Assembly (NCBI GenBank): GCA_017308575.1 | Contig: JAFKEQ010000003.1 | Location: 1,426,001 to 1,490,000, forward strand | From: Afipia sp. | GTDB lineage: Bacteria; Pseudomonadota; Alphaproteobacteria; Rhizobiales; Xanthobacteraceae | Length of the DNA: 64,000 nucleotides | Direction: 5' to 3' | Part shown: one piece after another, positions 10,428-20,379 of the stretch | Position numbering within the stretch: the stretch's first letter is position 1 | Layout of the letters: each line of letters opens with the position of its first letter | Translations under genes and position numbers: made by a program | The notes under the pieces: model-generated | Database searches by the model: none | Seen by the model: only the letters and a program-made list of their open reading frames with translations | Told to the model about the DNA's origin: nothing

Positions 10428-12014
10428 GTGCACGGCAATTGGAAAGCTTCTTCACGCGACCTGCGGATATCGGCTGGTCCTGTTTCTCTCTTTGGCAACC
10501 ACACACGCCCGGCCCGACGCGGCCTGCGGAAGAGTGCGTGGTTCGCGACCCTTCTGACCGCCGGTTTCGCCCTGCCCGCCCAAGCCCAGTTCTGGTTGCC
10601 AGATACGGCCGCCGACTATCGCGAGGTGATGCCGCAACAGATCGAACAGCGCCCGGAACACCGGCGGCCGCGTGCCACGCGCACCCGCGAAAAGCTGCCG
10701 GACGCGCCGAAGGAAACCGCCAAGCCGGTCGGGCCGGTCATCATCGCTATCTCCATCGAAAAGCAGCAGCTCAAGCTTTACGACCAGAACGGCCTGTTCG
10801 CCGAAACGCCGGTCTCCACCGGCATGCGCGGCCATTCGACGCCGATGGGCGTGTTCAGTATCATCCAGAAGAACAAATATCACCGCTCCAACATCTACAG
10901 CGGCGCACCGATGCCCTACATGCAGCGCATCACATGGTCCGGTGTCGCTTTGCATGCCGGCGTGCTGCCCGGCTATCCGGCCTCGCACGGCTGCATCCGG
11001 ATGCCGATGAACTTCGCGATGCGGATGTGGGGATGGACCCGCATGGGCGCCCGCGTGATCATCACCCCCGGCGAAATCACGCCAGCGGATTTTTCACACC
11101 CCCTGCTCGCAACCCAGAAAACGGAGCCTGTCGCCGCGGCGTCCAGCCCGCAGCAGCATGCGGAGACCACGCCGAAGTCCGACAAGTCGGCGATCGCCGA
11201 TGCCGCGCTCGACAAATCCGATCTCAGGCTGACGCCGATCCACGACAGGATCGAGCCGGTGCAGACCGCCGACGCCAGCGGCGTCCTTCCGCAGAAGAGC
11301 GACGCGGACATGACGGCGAAACCGGACGTCGCCAGCGCCCCGGACGCCAAGCAGGTTGACGCCAAGCAGGTTGACGCCAAGCCAACGGATCAGACGAGCG
11401 AAACGCCGCAGGACGCGCCGAAGAACGCAGACCTGCAAGACGCCGACCAGAAGAACGCCGATCCCAAGGCCGACAAGGATCAGACCCGCGTGACCGACGC
11501 AACAGCGTCGGTGACCGCTGATCCTGTGTCCCTTCCGCAGGAAGGCGCTGCCGAGTTCATCGGCCCCGTAAAGCCGCGCAGCGGACACATCGCGGCTTTT
11601 GTCAGCCGCAAGACCAACAAGCTGTACGTCCGCCAGAACTTCGAGCCGTGGTTTGAAACGCCGGTGACCATCGCGGCTTCGGACCGTCCGCTCGGCACCC
11701 ACGTCTTCACGGTCCGCGCCGACAAGAACGACACCAACGCGCTGCGCTGGTCGGTCGTCTCGCTGCCCGCTCCTTCCCGCGCGGCACGCCCAGCGAACGA
11801 CATGCCTCGCCGCAAACATGCCGTCGCGGCCGAAGCCCCGCCGCCCGCTCCGCCATCATCGCCCGCCGAAGCACTCGGACGCCTGAACATTTCCGATGAC
11901 GCCATGAAGCGCATCGCCTCCGCGCTCGCGCCGGGCGGCTCGCTGATTGTGTCGGATCAGGGCCTCGGAGACGAAACCGGACGCGGCACGGATTTCATCG
12001 TCCAGTTGCGATGA
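10428..12014 (+). CDS. L,D-transpeptidase (YkuD) with a degenerate second half
   Basis: A periplasmic enzyme for 3-3 crosslinks or protein anchoring to peptidoglycan. After a signal peptide (RKSAWFATLLTAGFALPAQA) the YkuD domain begins at VIIAISIEKQQLKLYDQNG and carries the catalytic HAGVLPGYPASHGCIRMP motif (Cys nucleophile, two His). A disordered Asp/Lys/Ala/Thr linker follows, with a 15-bp unit repeated in tandem at 11343-11383. Then comes a second segment, HIAAFVSRKTNKLYVRQNFE... PLGTHVFTV, which looks like the first half of another YkuD fold with no Cys motif. Start: GTG at 10428 with GAGGA 9 bases upstream; ATG 10371 and the frame start 10260 are alternatives. Confidence 0.85.
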   Translation: MHGNWKASSRDLRISAGPVSLFGNHTRPARRGLRKSAWFATLLTAGFALPAQAQFWLPDTAADYREVMPQQIEQRPEHRRPRATRTREKLPDAPKETAKPVGPVIIAISIEKQQLKLYDQNGLFAETPVSTGMRGHSTPMGVFSIIQKNKYHRSNIYSGAPMPYMQRITWSGVALHAGVLPGYPASHGCIRMPMNFAMRMWGWTRMGARVIITPGEITPADFSHPLLATQKTEPVAAASSPQQHAETTPKSDKSAIADAALDKSDLRLTPIHDRIEPVQTADASGVLPQKSDADMTAKPDVASAPDAKQVDAKQVDAKPTDQTSETPQDAPKNADLQDADQKNADPKADKDQTRVTDATASVTADPVSLPQEGAAEFIGPVKPRSGHIAAFVSRKTNKLYVRQNFEPWFETPVTIAASDRPLGTHVFTVRADKNDTNALRWSVVSLPAPSRAARPANDMPRRKHAVAAEAPPPAPPSSPAEALGRLNISDDAMKRIASALAPGGSLIVSDQGLGDETGRGTDFIVQLR

Positions 12015-12099
12015 TGACGCAGGTTCGTCACACGCTGTTGAAGAGCGCGCGGCAAACAGCCCGCTATCCTGCCCGCGCAGGGACATGGATGGACCGACG

Positions 12100-12675
12100 A
12101 TGATCGACCGCAGGCAGATGATGGCGACCCTTGCCGCAGTTGCGGCAGGCGCGCCGCTGGTCGCAAGCCGCGCGCAGGCACAGGCGGTCATGAGCCGCAT
12201 CACCGCCTACGGCTTTTCGTTTCCGGGCCTGAAGGGCGGCGACATTCGTCTGTCCGATTTCGCCGGCAAACCGCTGCTGGTGGTCAATACCGCCTCCCTG
12301 TGCGGCTTCACCCCGCAATATGCCGGACTGCAGGAGCTATGGACGCGGTTTCGTGAGCGCGGGCTGATGGTAATCGGCGTGCCGTCCAACGATTTCGGCG
12401 GACAGGAACCGGGCGGCGCAACGGACATTTCGCAGACCGCCGAGCAGACCTATCACGTCACCTTTCCGATCACCGGCAAGACCAACGTGAAAGGACCGGC
12501 TGCGCACCCCTTCTACAAATGGGCGGCGACCGAGCGTCCGGCGGACCTCCCAAGTTGGAATTTCCATAAGTATCTCGTCGGACGTGACGGCTACATCGCG
12601 GACGCATTTTCCTCGCGCGTCGAGCCGACCGATACCCGCGTCGTCACCGCGATCTCCCGCGCACTCGTGTCCTGA
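12100..12675 (+). CDS. Glutathione-peroxidase family thiol peroxidase, exported
   Basis: A 191-residue GPx-fold protein. The N-terminus MIDRRQMMATLAAVAAGAPLVASRAQA looks like a Tat-type export signal (Arg-Arg pair, then a hydrophobic stretch), so it probably acts in the periplasm. The peroxidatic Cys is in NTASLCGFTPQYAGLQELW, and the WNFHKYLV segment supplies the conserved Trp-Asn. The usual FPCNQFGxQEP motif reads VPSNDFGGQEP: the Cys is Ser and the Gln is Asp. It is therefore a variant peroxidase, likely using thiol reductants. ATG 12100 was chosen for the signal peptide; 12085 is an alternative. Confidence 0.85.
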   Translation: MIDRRQMMATLAAVAAGAPLVASRAQAQAVMSRITAYGFSFPGLKGGDIRLSDFAGKPLLVVNTASLCGFTPQYAGLQELWTRFRERGLMVIGVPSNDFGGQEPGGATDISQTAEQTYHVTFPITGKTNVKGPAAHPFYKWAATERPADLPSWNFHKYLVGRDGYIADAFSSRVEPTDTRVVTAISRALVS

Positions 12676-12861
12676 ATCCGACGTTCGCTTCATTTTGCAG
12701 CGCCTTCCATAGCGGCCTGACGACACCCCGATTAACCCTGCCAACGCGCCTGTTGAAAACCGGTTGGCGCTATCACCGATGCAGGATTAGGCTGACGATC
12801 GGGGACTACGTCGGCGTCCGACGCACCGGACGCGGGAGATTTCGCGTTCAGGGGTATTTCA

Positions 12862-13836
12862 ATGCGTCTCAAGGCAACTTTTTTCGTCGCCGCTACTGTT
12901 TCGATCTGCGCCTTCACCAGTGTCTGGTCGCAAGCCTTGATCCCGCAACGCACCGCCCCTCCGCCAGCCCCTGCTGCAACCCCGTCAACCACACCTGCTG
13001 CCGCTCCTACACCGGCCCCCTCACCTGCGGCTCCGACTGCCGCAAAAACCAATTGCGCCAATCCGAATGCCCTCGGCGTTTCGCGCGTGGTGCAGATCGA
13101 CACCACCGGGGGCCCCGGTTTCGGTTTCGAGCATTTCAAGCAGCTCGATTTCCTGCGCGACAAGGAAGTGGTGCTGACGTTCGACGACGGCCCGTGGCCG
13201 GTGAACACGCCTGCCGTTCTCAAGGTTCTGGCGGAGGAATGCACCAAGGCGATCTTCTTCCCCATCGGCAAGCATGCCACCTATTATCCTGAGATCCTCA
13301 AGCACGTTGCGGCCGAAGGCCACACCATCGGCTCGCACACCTGGTCGCATGCCAATCTCAACAACAAGAAGCTGACCGATGATCAGCGCAAGGAGGAGAT
13401 CGAGAAGGGCTTCAGCGCCGTGAAATGGGCGCTCGGCAGCGCGCCTTCGCCGCTATTCCGCTTCCCCGCACTCCAGCATCCGCCGGCGATGGTGACCTAT
13501 CTCGGCGAGCGCAACATCTCGATCTGGTCCTGCGATCTCGACTCGTTCGACTTCAAGGCGCGCAAGGCGGAGAAAATCGTCGAAACGATCATGACCAAGC
13601 TGGACAAGAACGGCAAAGGCATCATCCTGATGCACGATTTCCAGAAGCACACCGGCGAAGCCATGCCCGAACTGATGAAGCGGCTGAAAGCCGGCGGCTA
13701 CAAGGTGGTGCAGGTCAAGGCCAAGGCGCCGGTGACGACCCTTCCTCAATACGACGAAGAGGTCGTGAAAAGCGCCAAGCTGCCGACGGTCAGTTCACGT
13801 CCGATCGACAGCGTGGTACAAACCATCTCGGAATGA
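12862..13836 (+). CDS. Polysaccharide deacetylase (CE4/NodB fold), exported
   Basis: A 324-residue protein: signal peptide (1-23), a Pro/Ala/Thr-rich linker (about 30-62), then a NodB homology domain. Motif 1 is VVLTFDDGPWP (catalytic Asp pair), motif 2 is SHTWSHANL (metal His pair), motif 3 is PLFRFPALQHPP, and the later GIILMHDFQKHT supplies the motif 5-like His. It is a likely metal-dependent N- or O-deacetylase acting on cell-wall or capsular glycan; the substrate is not visible. The position between a peroxidase and a reductase gives no clue. Confidence 0.9.
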   Translation: MRLKATFFVAATVSICAFTSVWSQALIPQRTAPPPAPAATPSTTPAAAPTPAPSPAAPTAAKTNCANPNALGVSRVVQIDTTGGPGFGFEHFKQLDFLRDKEVVLTFDDGPWPVNTPAVLKVLAEECTKAIFFPIGKHATYYPEILKHVAAEGHTIGSHTWSHANLNNKKLTDDQRKEEIEKGFSAVKWALGSAPSPLFRFPALQHPPAMVTYLGERNISIWSCDLDSFDFKARKAEKIVETIMTKLDKNGKGIILMHDFQKHTGEAMPELMKRLKAGGYKVVQVKAKAPVTTLPQYDEEVVKSAKLPTVSSRPIDSVVQTISE

Positions 13837-13873
13837 GAATTTCACAAGATCACAACAGCGGCCTGGCGCGCGC

Positions 13874-14437
13874 ATGACTTCGCCGCGCCTCCGCATCGAA
13901 GGCTATGTCATCCTCTCCGCCAACGGCATGCTGGCGGACGCGCATGGTGTCATGCCATCTGAACTGAAGTTCGACGCCGATCAGACATTTTTCGAAGCGG
14001 CTCTCGACCGCGCGGACCTGATCGTCCACGGGCGGCACTCGTTCGAGGATCAGGCGCGCTCACCCCTGCGCACGCGCATCTGGGTGACGCACAAGGTCGC
14101 TACCATCGAACGCGATCCCGCCAATGCCAAAGCCACCCTGTGGAATCCGGCCGGCGCGCCATTCGAGGACGCCTGCCGCCATGCAGGCGTGACATCCGGC
14201 ACGGCAGCCATCATCGGCGGCCCCACCGTGTTCGGCATGTTCATGGATCGCTACGATACGTTCTGGCTGTCACAGGCCCATCGCCTGACAATTCCGAACG
14301 GCCGCGGCGGCTTTCCAGGGATTCCGGAACGGTCCGCGCAGGAGATTCTCGCCGCGCATGGACTGAAGGCCACGGAGACGCGCATGCTGGATGCAGAGCA
14401 TGGCGTCGATCTGACGGCGTGGCGGCGCGACGCATAA
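13874..14437 (+). CDS. RibD C-terminal/dihydrofolate-reductase-like protein
   Basis: A 187-residue protein of the RibD_C/DHFR fold. It starts RLRIEGYVILSANGMLADAHG, the typical first strand and loop of this family, has LDRADLIVHGRHSFEDQ (the LIxGRxTFE-like segment), and ends with TAAIIGGPTVFGMFMD, the GG-x-x-V-F nucleotide-binding turn. Members reduce pteridine- or pyrimidine-like substrates with NADPH, but most stand-alone copies are uncharacterised. It lies 38 bases after the deacetylase and may be co-transcribed. Confidence 0.8.
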   Translation: MTSPRLRIEGYVILSANGMLADAHGVMPSELKFDADQTFFEAALDRADLIVHGRHSFEDQARSPLRTRIWVTHKVATIERDPANAKATLWNPAGAPFEDACRHAGVTSGTAAIIGGPTVFGMFMDRYDTFWLSQAHRLTIPNGRGGFPGIPERSAQEILAAHGLKATETRMLDAEHGVDLTAWRRDA

Positions 14438-14443
14438 CCGGAG

Positions 14444-14911
14444 TTAAACCCCGGTGTAGCGATCCTCTTCCAGCGTCACCTGGCGCGGATAGCCTGCAAT
14501 GACCAGCAGCCCGCCGATCAGCGACAGGTTTTTCAGCGCGTGGATCATGTTGTTGATCCGATCCGCACCGGTCATGTCCCAGAAATTATGGAAGTAGAAC
14601 GTCGCCACGCAGACGAACAGCAGCAGCACCCAGGCAAAGAAGCGCGTTCCGATATTCAGCGCGATGAACAGCCCGCACGCGACCTCGACGACGCCCGCGA
14701 TGATCGCCATCAACTGTGCCGTCGGCATTCCCGTGATGACTTCAAGCTGGCCTGTATACGGCGTCACCAGGACAGGCAGCGACACCTTCTCGGCGATCGC
14801 CTGCGTGGTGGATGCAATGTCGAAAAGTTTCGAAGCGCCGGAAAAGACAAACAGGACAACGAATAAAACGCGTCCAAGCGTCACGAGAGCTGGCATGGTC
14901 GGCCCCATCAT
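14444..14911 (-). CDS. DoxX family membrane protein
   Basis: A 155-residue protein with four membrane helices and the DoxX signature LGRVLFVVLFVFSGASKLFD near the N-terminus, then VVEVACGLFIALNIGTRFFAWVLLLF and FYFHNFWD. Family members have been linked to quinone- or thiol-based redox at the membrane; the role here is unknown. It converges with the reductase gene at 14437. The start may be ATG 14911 or 14896; neither has a strong ribosome site. Confidence 0.85.
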   Translation of the reverse strand: MMGPTMPALVTLGRVLFVVLFVFSGASKLFDIASTTQAIAEKVSLPVLVTPYTGQLEVITGMPTAQLMAIIAGVVEVACGLFIALNIGTRFFAWVLLLFVCVATFYFHNFWDMTGADRINNMIHALKNLSLIGGLLVIAGYPRQVTLEEDRYTGV

Positions 14912-14943
14912 TCCAAACAGGGCCGACTATACAGGACGAAACC

Positions 14944-17253
14944 TTATCCGAACAGCGTCGGCTGTTGCCGTCCCGCCCGCTCCTGTGCTTCCACCGCCGC
15001 GACCGCCGTCATGTTGAGAATGCCGCGGGCCGTCACCGACGGCGTCAGGATATGCGCCGGGCGCGCCGGGCCGATCAGGATCGGCCCCACCGGCAAGGCG
15101 TCGGCGAGGATCTTGATCATCTGATAGGCGATGTTCGCCGCATCGAGGTTCGGCATGATCAGGACGTTGGCCGATCCCTCCAGCCGCGAATGCGGCAGCA
15201 CAAGCTGGCGCGACACGGCGGTCAGCGCCGTGTCGCCCTGCATTTCACCGTCAGCCTCGATTTCCGGATGATCGTTCAGCAGGATTTTGGCCGCCTGCCG
15301 CATCTTCTGCGCCGAAGCGGAATCGTAGCTGCCGAAATCGGAATGCGACAGGAACGCGACCTTCGGCTTGATGCCGAAACGCTGGACGTGGACAGCCGCG
15401 AGCGCCGCCATCTCGGCCAGTTCCTCTGCGGTCGGATTGGTCCTGATCTGCGTGTCGCCGATGAAGTACGAGCCCTTGCTGGAGATGACCAGCGAGAGTG
15501 CCGAATAATCCGTGAGCCCCGGCGTCACGCCGATGATCTCGCGAATGCGCCGCAGGTGGCTCATGTAGCGGCCGTCGACGCCGCACAGCATGGCGTCGGC
15601 CTCGCCGCGCGCCACCGCCAGCGCCGCGATCACGGTCGCATTGGTGCGCACCAGCGTCCGCGCCGCGTCCGGCGTGATGCCGTGACGGCCCGCCAGATCG
15701 ATATAGCTCTGCACATAGGAGCGATAACGCGGATCGTCCTCGGGATTGACGAGGTCGAAATCGGTGCCCGCCTGGATCGAAAGGCCGAAGCGCTTGATGC
15801 GCGCGGCAACGACGGATGGGCGGCCGACGAGGATCGGGCGCGCCAGTTTCTCCTCAAGCACGACCTGAACCGCGCGCAGCACGCGCTCGTCCTCGCCTTC
15901 GGCATAGATCACGCGGACCGGCTGGGTCTTCGCCTTGGCGAACACCGGCTTCATGACAAGACCGGAGCGGAACGCAAAGCGGTCAAGCTGGCCGATATAG
16001 GCATCGAAGTCGGTGATGGGCCGCGTCGCCACACCGGAATCCATCGCCGCCTTGGCGACCGCAGGCGCGACGCGCAGGATCAGGCGCGGATCGAATGCGC
16101 TCGGGATCAGCGAGCCGGGACCGAAGCCCTGCGTCTCGGCGCCGTCGAAACGCACCACGGCATCGGACGGAGGATCGCGCGCAAGCTGCGCCAGCGCATC
16201 GACGGCGGCCCGCTTCATGTCTTCGTTGATCGCCGTCGCGCCAACGTCGAGCGCGCCGCGGAAGATGAAGGGGAAGCACAGGACGTTGTTCACCTGATTG
16301 GGGAAGTCCGACCGGCCGGTGCAGATCATCGCGTCCGGACGCACCTTGCGCGCCTCGTCCGGCATGATCTCCGGGGTCGGGTTGGCCAGCGCCATCACCA
16401 ACGGTTGGTCCGCCATCTGCTTGACCATCTCGGGCTTGAGCACGCCGCCCGCCGATACGCCAAGGAAAATATCCGCGCCGCCGATCACATCAGCCAGCGT
16501 GCGCTTGTCGGTTTTCTGGGCATAGACGGACTTCCATTTGTCCATCAGCGTATTGCGGCCCTCGTAAACGAGGCCATCGATATCGCAGACCCAGATGTTC
16601 TTGCGCTGCGCGCCGAGCGACACCAGCAAGTTGAGACAGGCGATCGCCGCTGCGCCCGCACCGGATGCAACGATCTTCACGTCTTCAAGATTCTTGCCGT
16701 TGATCATCAGCGCGTTGCGAACAGCCGCGCAGACGATGATGGCGGTGCCGTGCTGATCGTCGTGGAAGACCGGAATTTTCATCCGCGCCTTCAGGCGATC
16801 CTCGATCTCGAAGCACTCGGGCCCCTTGATGTCCTCGAGGTTGATGCCGCCGAAGGTCGGCTCGAGCGCGGCCACGGTCTCGACAACACGATCGATGGTA
16901 TCGGCGGCGATCTCGATGTCGAACACATCGATACCGGCGAACTTCTTGAACAGAACCGCCTTGCCTTCCATCACCGGCTTGGACGCCAGCGGACCGATAT
17001 TGCCGAGACCCAGCACGGCGGTGCCATTGCTGACGACGGCCACAAGATTGGAGCGGGTCGTAAGTTCGGCGGCCTGCGCCGGATCGGCGGCGATCGCTTC
17101 GCAGGCGGCGGCAACACCCGGCGAATAAGCCAGCGCGAGGTCGCGCTGGTTCGCCAGAGGCTTCGTCGCCTGAATTTCCAATTTACCGGGCCGGGGAAGT
17201 CGGTGATAGGCCAACGCCGCGAGGCGAAGTTCTTCGGACAAATTGGACGCCAT
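14944..17253 (-). CDS. maeB: NADP-dependent malic enzyme fused to a phosphotransacetylase domain
   Basis: A 769-residue cytoplasmic protein catalysing oxidative decarboxylation of malate to pyruvate with NADP+. The N-terminal malic domain has [16 protein letters not shown] and [18 protein letters not shown], plus [12 protein letters not shown], and the NAD(P) domain has [18 protein letters not shown]. From about residue 440 a phosphate acetyltransferase-like domain follows ([20 protein letters not shown]... [12 protein letters not shown]). It is regulatory in the MaeB family and usually without PTA activity. Length matches MaeB. It lies 66 bases from the end of aspS on the same strand, with two small hairpins between. 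The 819-codon antisense frame is a shadow. Confidence 0.95.
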   Translation of the reverse strand: MASNLSEELRLAALAYHRLPRPGKLEIQATKPLANQRDLALAYSPGVAAACEAIAADPAQAAELTTRSNLVAVVSNGTAVLGLGNIGPLASKPVMEGKAVLFKKFAGIDVFDIEIAADTIDRVVETVAALEPTFGGINLEDIKGPECFEIEDRLKARMKIPVFHDDQHGTAIIVCAAVRNALMINGKNLEDVKIVASGAGAAAIACLNLLVSLGAQRKNIWVCDIDGLVYEGRNTLMDKWKSVYAQKTDKRTLADVIGGADIFLGVSAGGVLKPEMVKQMADQPLVMALANPTPEIMPDEARKVRPDAMICTGRSDFPNQVNNVLCFPFIFRGALDVGATAINEDMKRAAVDALAQLARDPPSDAVVRFDGAETQGFGPGSLIPSAFDPRLILRVAPAVAKAAMDSGVATRPITDFDAYIGQLDRFAFRSGLVMKPVFAKAKTQPVRVIYAEGEDERVLRAVQVVLEEKLARPILVGRPSVVAARIKRFGLSIQAGTDFDLVNPEDDPRYRSYVQSYIDLAGRHGITPDAARTLVRTNATVIAALAVARGEADAMLCGVDGRYMSHLRRIREIIGVTPGLTDYSALSLVISSKGSYFIGDTQIRTNPTAEELAEMAALAAVHVQRFGIKPKVAFLSHSDFGSYDSASAQKMRQAAKILLNDHPEIEADGEMQGDTALTAVSRQLVLPHSRLEGSANVLIMPNLDAANIAYQMIKILADALPVGPILIGPARPAHILTPSVTARGILNMTAVAAVEAQERAGRQQPTLFG

Positions 17254-17275
17254 ACCGACTCCGTATCTTAAAGCT

Positions 17276-17310
17276 CCGGCTTCCGCCGGTTTAGTCCCGT
17301 CTTGCGACGG
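17276..17310 (-). terminator. Two short hairpins between aspS and maeB
   Basis: CCGTC-TTGC-GACGG (17297-17310) and CCGGC-TTCC-GCCGG (17276-17289) lie in tandem after the aspS stop. There is no long T run, so they may weaken rather than end transcription from aspS into maeB. Confidence 0.4.
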
Positions 17311-17319
17311 TTATGCGAT

Positions 17320-19092
17320 TCAACTTTGAGGCAGATTGAGCCGGATATGAAGCTCGCGCAACTGCTTCAATGAGACTTCCGATGGCGCGCCCATCAGCAA
17401 GTCCTCTGCCCGCTGATTCATCGGGAAGAGCGAGATTTCACGCAGGTTGTTCGTACCGCAAAGCAACATGACAATGCGGTCCACACCGGCGGCCATACCG
17501 CCGTGGGGCGGCGCGCCATACTGGAAGGCGCGATACATGCCGCCGAAACGCTCGATCACGGTCTCTTCGCCGTAACCCGCGATTTCGAACGCCTTCACCA
17601 TCGCCTGCGGGCGATGGTTGCGGATGCCGCCCGATGCAATCTCATAGCCGTTGCAGGCGATGTCGTACTGGAAGGCCTTGATGGTGAGCGGGTCCTGCGT
17701 TTCCAGCGCTTCGAGTCCGCCCTGCGGCATCGAGAACGGATTGTGCGAGAAGTCGACCTTCTTGTCTTCCTCGTTGTACTCGTACATCGGGAAGTCGACG
17801 ATCCAGGCCAGTTCGAACCGGTCCTTGTCGATCAAGTTCAATTCCTCGCCGAGCTTGGTGCGCGCGAGGCCCGCGAACTTCCAAAACTTCGATGGATCGC
17901 CCGCGACGAAGAACGCGGCGTCGCCATCCTTGAGGCCGAGCTGGTCGCGGATCGCAGCGGTGCGTTCCGGACCGATATTGTTGGCGAGAGGACCCGCACC
18001 CTCTCCGCCTTCGCGCCACATGATGTAGCCGAGACCCGGCTGGCCTTCGCCCTGCGCCCACGAATTCATGCGGTCGCAGAAGGCGCGCGAGCCACCACCC
18101 GGACCGGGGATCGCCCAGACCTGATTGGTCGCATCTTCCAGCATGCGCGCGAACACCTTGAAGCCCGAGCCGCGGAAATGCTCGGAGACATCCTGCATCA
18201 CCAGCGGATTGCGCAGGTCAGGCTTGTCGGTGCCGTATTTGCGCAGGCTTTCCGCGAACGGAATGCGCGGCCATTTCTTGGTGACGGGCTTGCCGTTCGC
18301 GAACTCCTCGAACACGCCGGTGATCACCGGCTCCATCGCCGCGAACACGTCTTCCTGCGTGACGAAGCTCATTTCGAGATCGAGCTGATAGAACTCGCCC
18401 GGCAGACGGTCGGCACGCGGGTCTTCGTCGCGAAAGCACGGCGCGATCTGGAAGTAGCGATCGAAGCCCGACATCATCAGAAGTTGCTTGTACTGCTGCG
18501 GCGCCTGCGGCAGCGCATAGAACTTGCCGGGATGGATGCGCGACGGCACGAGGAAGTCGCGCGCGCCTTCCGGGGATGAGGCGGTGAGGATCGGCGTCTG
18601 GAATTCAAAGAAGCCGGCCTTCTTCATCCGCGCGCGCATCGAGTCGACGATGGCGCCACGGGTCATGATGTTCTGATGCAGCTTTTCGCGGCGCAGATCG
18701 AGGAAGCGATACTTGAGACGGATTTCTTCGGGATATTCCTGATCGCCGAACACCGGCATCGGCAGTTCGCCGGCTTCGCCAAGGACCTCGATCTCGTTGA
18801 TGAAGATTTCGACCGTGCCGGTCGGCAGTTCCGGATTGTCGGTGCCTTCGGGGCGGCGGCGGACCTTGCCGTCGATCTTCACCACCCACTCGGCGCGCAG
18901 CTTCTCGGCCAGACCGAACGCCTTGGAATCCGGATCGACCACGCACTGGGTCATGCCGTAGTGATCGCGCAGATCGATAAACAGCAGGCCGCCATGATCG
19001 CGAATACGGTGGCACCAGCCGGAGAGCCGGACCTCTTGACCAATGTCGGCTTCGCGGAGCGCGCCGCAGGTGTGGGAACGATAGCGATGCAT
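17320..19092 (-). CDS. aspS: Aspartyl-tRNA synthetase
   Basis: A 590-residue class II synthetase that charges tRNA-Asp. The N-terminal OB-fold anticodon-binding domain begins [26 protein letters not shown]. Class II motif 2 is [24 protein letters not shown], the bacterial insertion domain (GAD) lies at about 285-415, and motif 3 is [26 protein letters not shown]. Length is normal for bacteria. Alphaproteobacterial enzymes are often non-discriminating and also charge tRNA-Asn, but this cannot be settled here. Confidence 0.97.
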   Translation of the reverse strand: MHRYRSHTCGALREADIGQEVRLSGWCHRIRDHGGLLFIDLRDHYGMTQCVVDPDSKAFGLAEKLRAEWVVKIDGKVRRRPEGTDNPELPTGTVEIFINEIEVLGEAGELPMPVFGDQEYPEEIRLKYRFLDLRREKLHQNIMTRGAIVDSMRARMKKAGFFEFQTPILTASSPEGARDFLVPSRIHPGKFYALPQAPQQYKQLLMMSGFDRYFQIAPCFRDEDPRADRLPGEFYQLDLEMSFVTQEDVFAAMEPVITGVFEEFANGKPVTKKWPRIPFAESLRKYGTDKPDLRNPLVMQDVSEHFRGSGFKVFARMLEDATNQVWAIPGPGGGSRAFCDRMNSWAQGEGQPGLGYIMWREGGEGAGPLANNIGPERTAAIRDQLGLKDGDAAFFVAGDPSKFWKFAGLARTKLGEELNLIDKDRFELAWIVDFPMYEYNEEDKKVDFSHNPFSMPQGGLEALETQDPLTIKAFQYDIACNGYEIASGGIRNHRPQAMVKAFEIAGYGEETVIERFGGMYRAFQYGAPPHGGMAAGVDRIVMLLCGTNNLREISLFPMNQRAEDLLMGAPSEVSLKQLRELHIRLNLPQS

Positions 19093-19259
19093 GAAAATCC
19101 TGGAAACCAGCGTCGGAGGACAGAATCAGGGGGTGAAACGCAAGGATGCGCGCGCAGGGTTTACCCGAGCGGAAGGAACGCGGCAACCTGATGGCGACGG
19201 ATAGTATCCGTTATCGCGGAAAAAATCTTAACAAAATCAACGATCCCGCTGACGGATGC

Positions 19260-20114
19260 TCAACTCTCACCCGTCGCCCGCCGTCCCTGCTGGATGACGA
19301 TGGTCGGTACGCTGAACGTCCCGGTCCGGACCGTGAAGACCCGGCTGCCCGGCTTGCGGCCCTCGCGCGGATCGGAAACCTCAAAGCCCGCCTGAGCGAG
19401 CCGCGTCCGCGTGGCGTCAAGATCGGCCACCCGCCAGGACAGGCCATAGATGGTGTCCGGGCCATCGACGCGGCCTTCCTTGAGGCGATGAATGACCTCG
19501 AAAACCAGTCCACCGGTACGGAAGAACAGAAAGCGGGTCTCGAGCTTTTCGATGGTCCGGTCCAGTTTCATGTCGAGGCCGAGCCGCGCGCCATAGAGCG
19601 CCGCCGCCCGTTCAGGATCGGGCGTGGAAAGAACGAGATGATCGAGCGCGTCGACAGTTGCATCTGCCGTCGGTGGCGATTGTGCCAGCCACTCCTCGCG
19701 CTGCAGAAAGAACATCCGGATGCCGTGAGTCCCTGCCGTGGCGCGGGTCCGCTTCCAGGTAAGCACGCGACCGGACGCCAGATCGCGGCTGGAGCCTTCC
19801 GAAACATCATCCGGCGCAAGGCCGAGCCGCGAGAGCCGGTGATGCGCCTGCGCGATGTCATCGACACCGAAAGCAAGACTGGCAAGTCCTTCGCCCTGCT
19901 TGCCGAGCGCGGCGCGCACGCGGTCCGCGGCTTCGCCTTCGCCCGCGGGCGCCATCAGTTCGAGCGACATATTCTCGAGAACGAAGATTGCAGTCGCCGC
20001 GCCGTCGCTTTGCGCGCGCCATTGCGGGGCACGGCCGAACAGCGCCTGATAACCGGCGACACCCGCCTCGATGTCGCGAACGAGAAGTACGGCGTGATCC
20101 AGTCCGGTAATCAT
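19260..20114 (-). CDS. VOC (glyoxalase-like) two-domain protein
   Basis: A 284-residue protein with two vicinal-oxygen-chelate modules. The first starts ITGLDHAVLLVRDIEAGVAGY, the second ALDHLVLSTPDPERAAALYG. Each holds an early metal-ligand-type His (LDHAV, LDHLV), and the second has VFEVIHRL with the matching Glu/His. It fits the glyoxalase-like domain 3 group. The reaction is unknown (lyase, dioxygenase or binding protein). It is monocistronic; its upstream region carries the paired palindromic repeats. Confidence 0.8.
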   Translation of the reverse strand: MITGLDHAVLLVRDIEAGVAGYQALFGRAPQWRAQSDGAATAIFVLENMSLELMAPAGEGEAADRVRAALGKQGEGLASLAFGVDDIAQAHHRLSRLGLAPDDVSEGSSRDLASGRVLTWKRTRATAGTHGIRMFFLQREEWLAQSPPTADATVDALDHLVLSTPDPERAAALYGARLGLDMKLDRTIEKLETRFLFFRTGGLVFEVIHRLKEGRVDGPDTIYGLSWRVADLDATRTRLAQAGFEVSDPREGRKPGSRVFTVRTGTFSVPTIVIQQGRRATGES

Positions 20115-20212
20115 GGGGCGCGAGAATCCTGATGAAGCGCCCGCACATCACCACAGCGCACGGCGAAAAGCAGCCCTTTTGGCGGGCTGCATGGCTCCAT
20201 TGACTCCGGTGC

Positions 20213-20290
20213 CTAGTACCGCCGATTTGAAGTCCCTGCATCACTTGCGGCAACCGCACGACTGGGACTTCAAATCGAAAGCGGTACTAG
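20213..20290. repeat. Palindromic element A with CTAGTACC ends
   Basis: Inverted repeat of 24 and 27 bases: the left arm (20213-20236) starts CTAGTACCGC, the right arm (20264-20290) ends GCGGTACTAG. The arms match fully except for three extra bases (TTT on the reverse complement) in the right arm. The 27-base loop holds a small hairpin (TGCGG/CCGCA). It has a size and symmetry like a MITE or REP unit and forms a pair with element B. Confidence 0.75.
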
Positions 20291-20303
20291 AATCATAGTC
20301 CTG

Positions 20304-20379
20304 CTAGTACCCTTTGCTTTCCGAAGTTCGTTAAGATGAGTGTTGCGATGTATCACGAACTTCGGAAAGCGGGTACTAG
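20304..20379. repeat. Palindromic element B with CTAGTACC ends
   Basis: Second inverted repeat, 13 bases after element A. The left arm begins CTAGTACCC, the right arm ends GGGTACTAG. The arms match over 25 positions apart from TTT present only in the left arm. The inner stem sequence (GCTTTCCGAAGTTCGT) differs from element A, but the ends and the three-T offset are shared. Its right end overlaps the stop codon of the gene at 20376-20627. Confidence 0.75.

Noticed and set aside
14812..17271. An 819-codon open frame opposite maeB
   Set aside because: It mirrors the full malic enzyme gene. The protein is Arg/His-rich with no domain, typical of antisense frames in GC-rich genes.
19146..20132. 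A 328-codon frame on the plus strand opposite the VOC gene
   Set aside because: The minus-strand frame has two clear VOC modules; this one has no family features.
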